In this document: positions 13,309-13,854 of the stretch, in pieces
How positions within the stretch are numbered: position 1 is the first letter of the stretch
How the letters are laid out: each line of letters starts with the position of its first letter
Assembly (NCBI GenBank): GCA_021790035.1
Contig: JAJYIO010000015.1
Location: forward strand, 1 to 13,854
From: a bacterium
GTDB lineage: Bacteria; Cyanobacteriota; Sericytochromatia; S15B-MN24; VGJW01
DNA length: 13,854 nucleotides
Direction: 5' to 3'
Translations under genes and position numbers: made by a program
Notes under the pieces: model-generated
The model's input: only the letters and a program-made list of their open reading frames with translations
Told to the model about the DNA's origin: nothing
Database searches by the model: none

Positions 13309-13830
13309 CTAGGAGCCGAAGCCGGCCTGAAGAATGGCGGCGGCGCTGTTGGCCGATCTGGGCCGGCTCGGGGAACTGGCGGCACGGGTCCGGGCGCCCG
13401 CAGAGGCGGCAAAAGCCACGCTCGCCGAGAGGGTGGCCGGGGAGCCGGATGCGGGAATCGCGGGGCCGCTCGCGCTGCCGTCGACCGAGCTCTTGATCAG
13501 CTGGACCGACTGCGACACGACCCGCTTGAGTCCGGACCAGCCCTGGGATACCACCGAAGCGAGGCTGCTCACGTGGGCGGACGTCGCCTGCACCGCCGCG
13601 CCAGGATTGCCGACGGTACTCCGCACCCCGCCAGCCAGGCCCTTGAACTCCTGGCCGAGCCACGACGCGGCCTTGCTGGCATCGGACTCGGCCGCGTGGA
13701 AGGACTGGACCGGGTGCACCGCATCGTCGAGCAGGTGGCCGGCGGTCTGGACGGCCTCGGGAATGAGCGTCTTGGAGAGATCGGCCATGGCAAAACCCAT
13801 CTGCCCCAGAGAAGCCACCAGGTACGCCAT
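13309..13830 (-). CDS. Hypothetical Ala/Ser-rich protein near window edge
   Basis: I do not recognise this protein. From ATG 13830, which has GAGGG 7 nt upstream, it has 173 residues; the frame stays open to the window end, so a longer N-terminus cannot be excluded. The first 110 residues look amphipathic and helical (SKTLIPEAVQTAGHLLDDAV, VQATSAHVSSLASVVSQ, VSQSVQLIKSSV) and recall phasin-like or surface-associated small proteins only in composition. The last 60 residues are low-complexity Ala/Ser/Pro, ending ILQAGFGS. It has no cysteine and no strong signal peptide. It lies upstream of the HEAT gene on the same strand with a 155-bp spacer. Confidence 0.55.
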   Translation of the reverse strand: MAYLVASLGQMGFAMADLSKTLIPEAVQTAGHLLDDAVHPVQSFHAAESDASKAASWLGQEFKGLAGGVRSTVGNPGAAVQATSAHVSSLASVVSQGWSGLKRVVSQSVQLIKSSVDGSASGPAIPASGSPATLSASVAFAASAGARTRAASSPSRPRSANSAAAILQAGFGS

Positions 13831-13854
13831 GCGCACGCCCTCGGTCGCAGGGAA

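Noticed and set aside
1..13854. CRISPR array, tRNA, rRNA, insertion sequence or defence island
   Set aside because: I saw no regularly spaced repeats, cloverleaf, transposase, integrase or known defence domain on either strand.

Overview
The window is a gene-dense, high-GC bacterial chromosome segment. I see no rRNA or tRNA gene, insertion sequence, prophage gene or CRISPR array. Three things point to a cyanobacteria-related lineage: a small ComFB-type protein, signal peptidases with a cyanobacterial-looking active-site block (AEARYIPSDSMLPTL), and many copies of the octamer GCGATCGC, identical to the cyanobacterial HIP1 palindrome (11 by hand count). No photosynthesis gene is present. A non-photosynthetic, high-GC Cyanobacteriota lineage (Sericytochromatia-like) is my best guess, but it is an inference.

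Layout. Positions 1-4574 (+ strand) hold a probable co-transcribed block: an 8-TM protein resembling CcsA/HemX but without the usual heme-handling motifs, two adjacent and very similar type I signal peptidases (lepB), a secreted SpoIID/LytB-domain protein, and queA. A hairpin-rich 103-bp spacer separates queA from convergent genes on the - strand: a GlcF-like two-cluster Fe-S protein (4678-5949) and an unrecognised 133-aa protein (6073-6474). Divergent from these is a + strand gene (6580-8136) for a membrane protein with a long helical domain and a C-terminal F5/8 type C (discoidin-like) domain. It ends at a hairpin shared with the next convergent - strand block.

The remaining - strand block, read from right to left, is: an unrecognised alanine/serine-rich protein at the window edge (13309-13830), a HEAT-repeat protein, aroE (shikimate dehydrogenase), ribF (riboflavin kinase/FAD synthetase), a ComFB-like protein, then hemC and hemD (tetrapyrrole synthesis). 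HEAT-aroE-ribF are tightly packed: 2 bp between HEAT and aroE, and an ATGA overlap between aroE and ribF. hemC has a 222-bp upstream region with a 13-bp palindrome over a -10-like hexamer.

Functionally this is mostly housekeeping: protein export, envelope/peptidoglycan processing, tRNA queuosine modification, and aromatic, flavin and heme biosynthesis. The parts that deserve a second look are the recent lepB duplication, the motif-poor CcsA/HemX-like protein, the ComFB homologue beside cofactor genes, the TM-helical-TM-discoidin protein, the orphan genes, the structured intergenic elements, and the HIP1 abundance. I found no convincing evidence of a new defence or mobile system.
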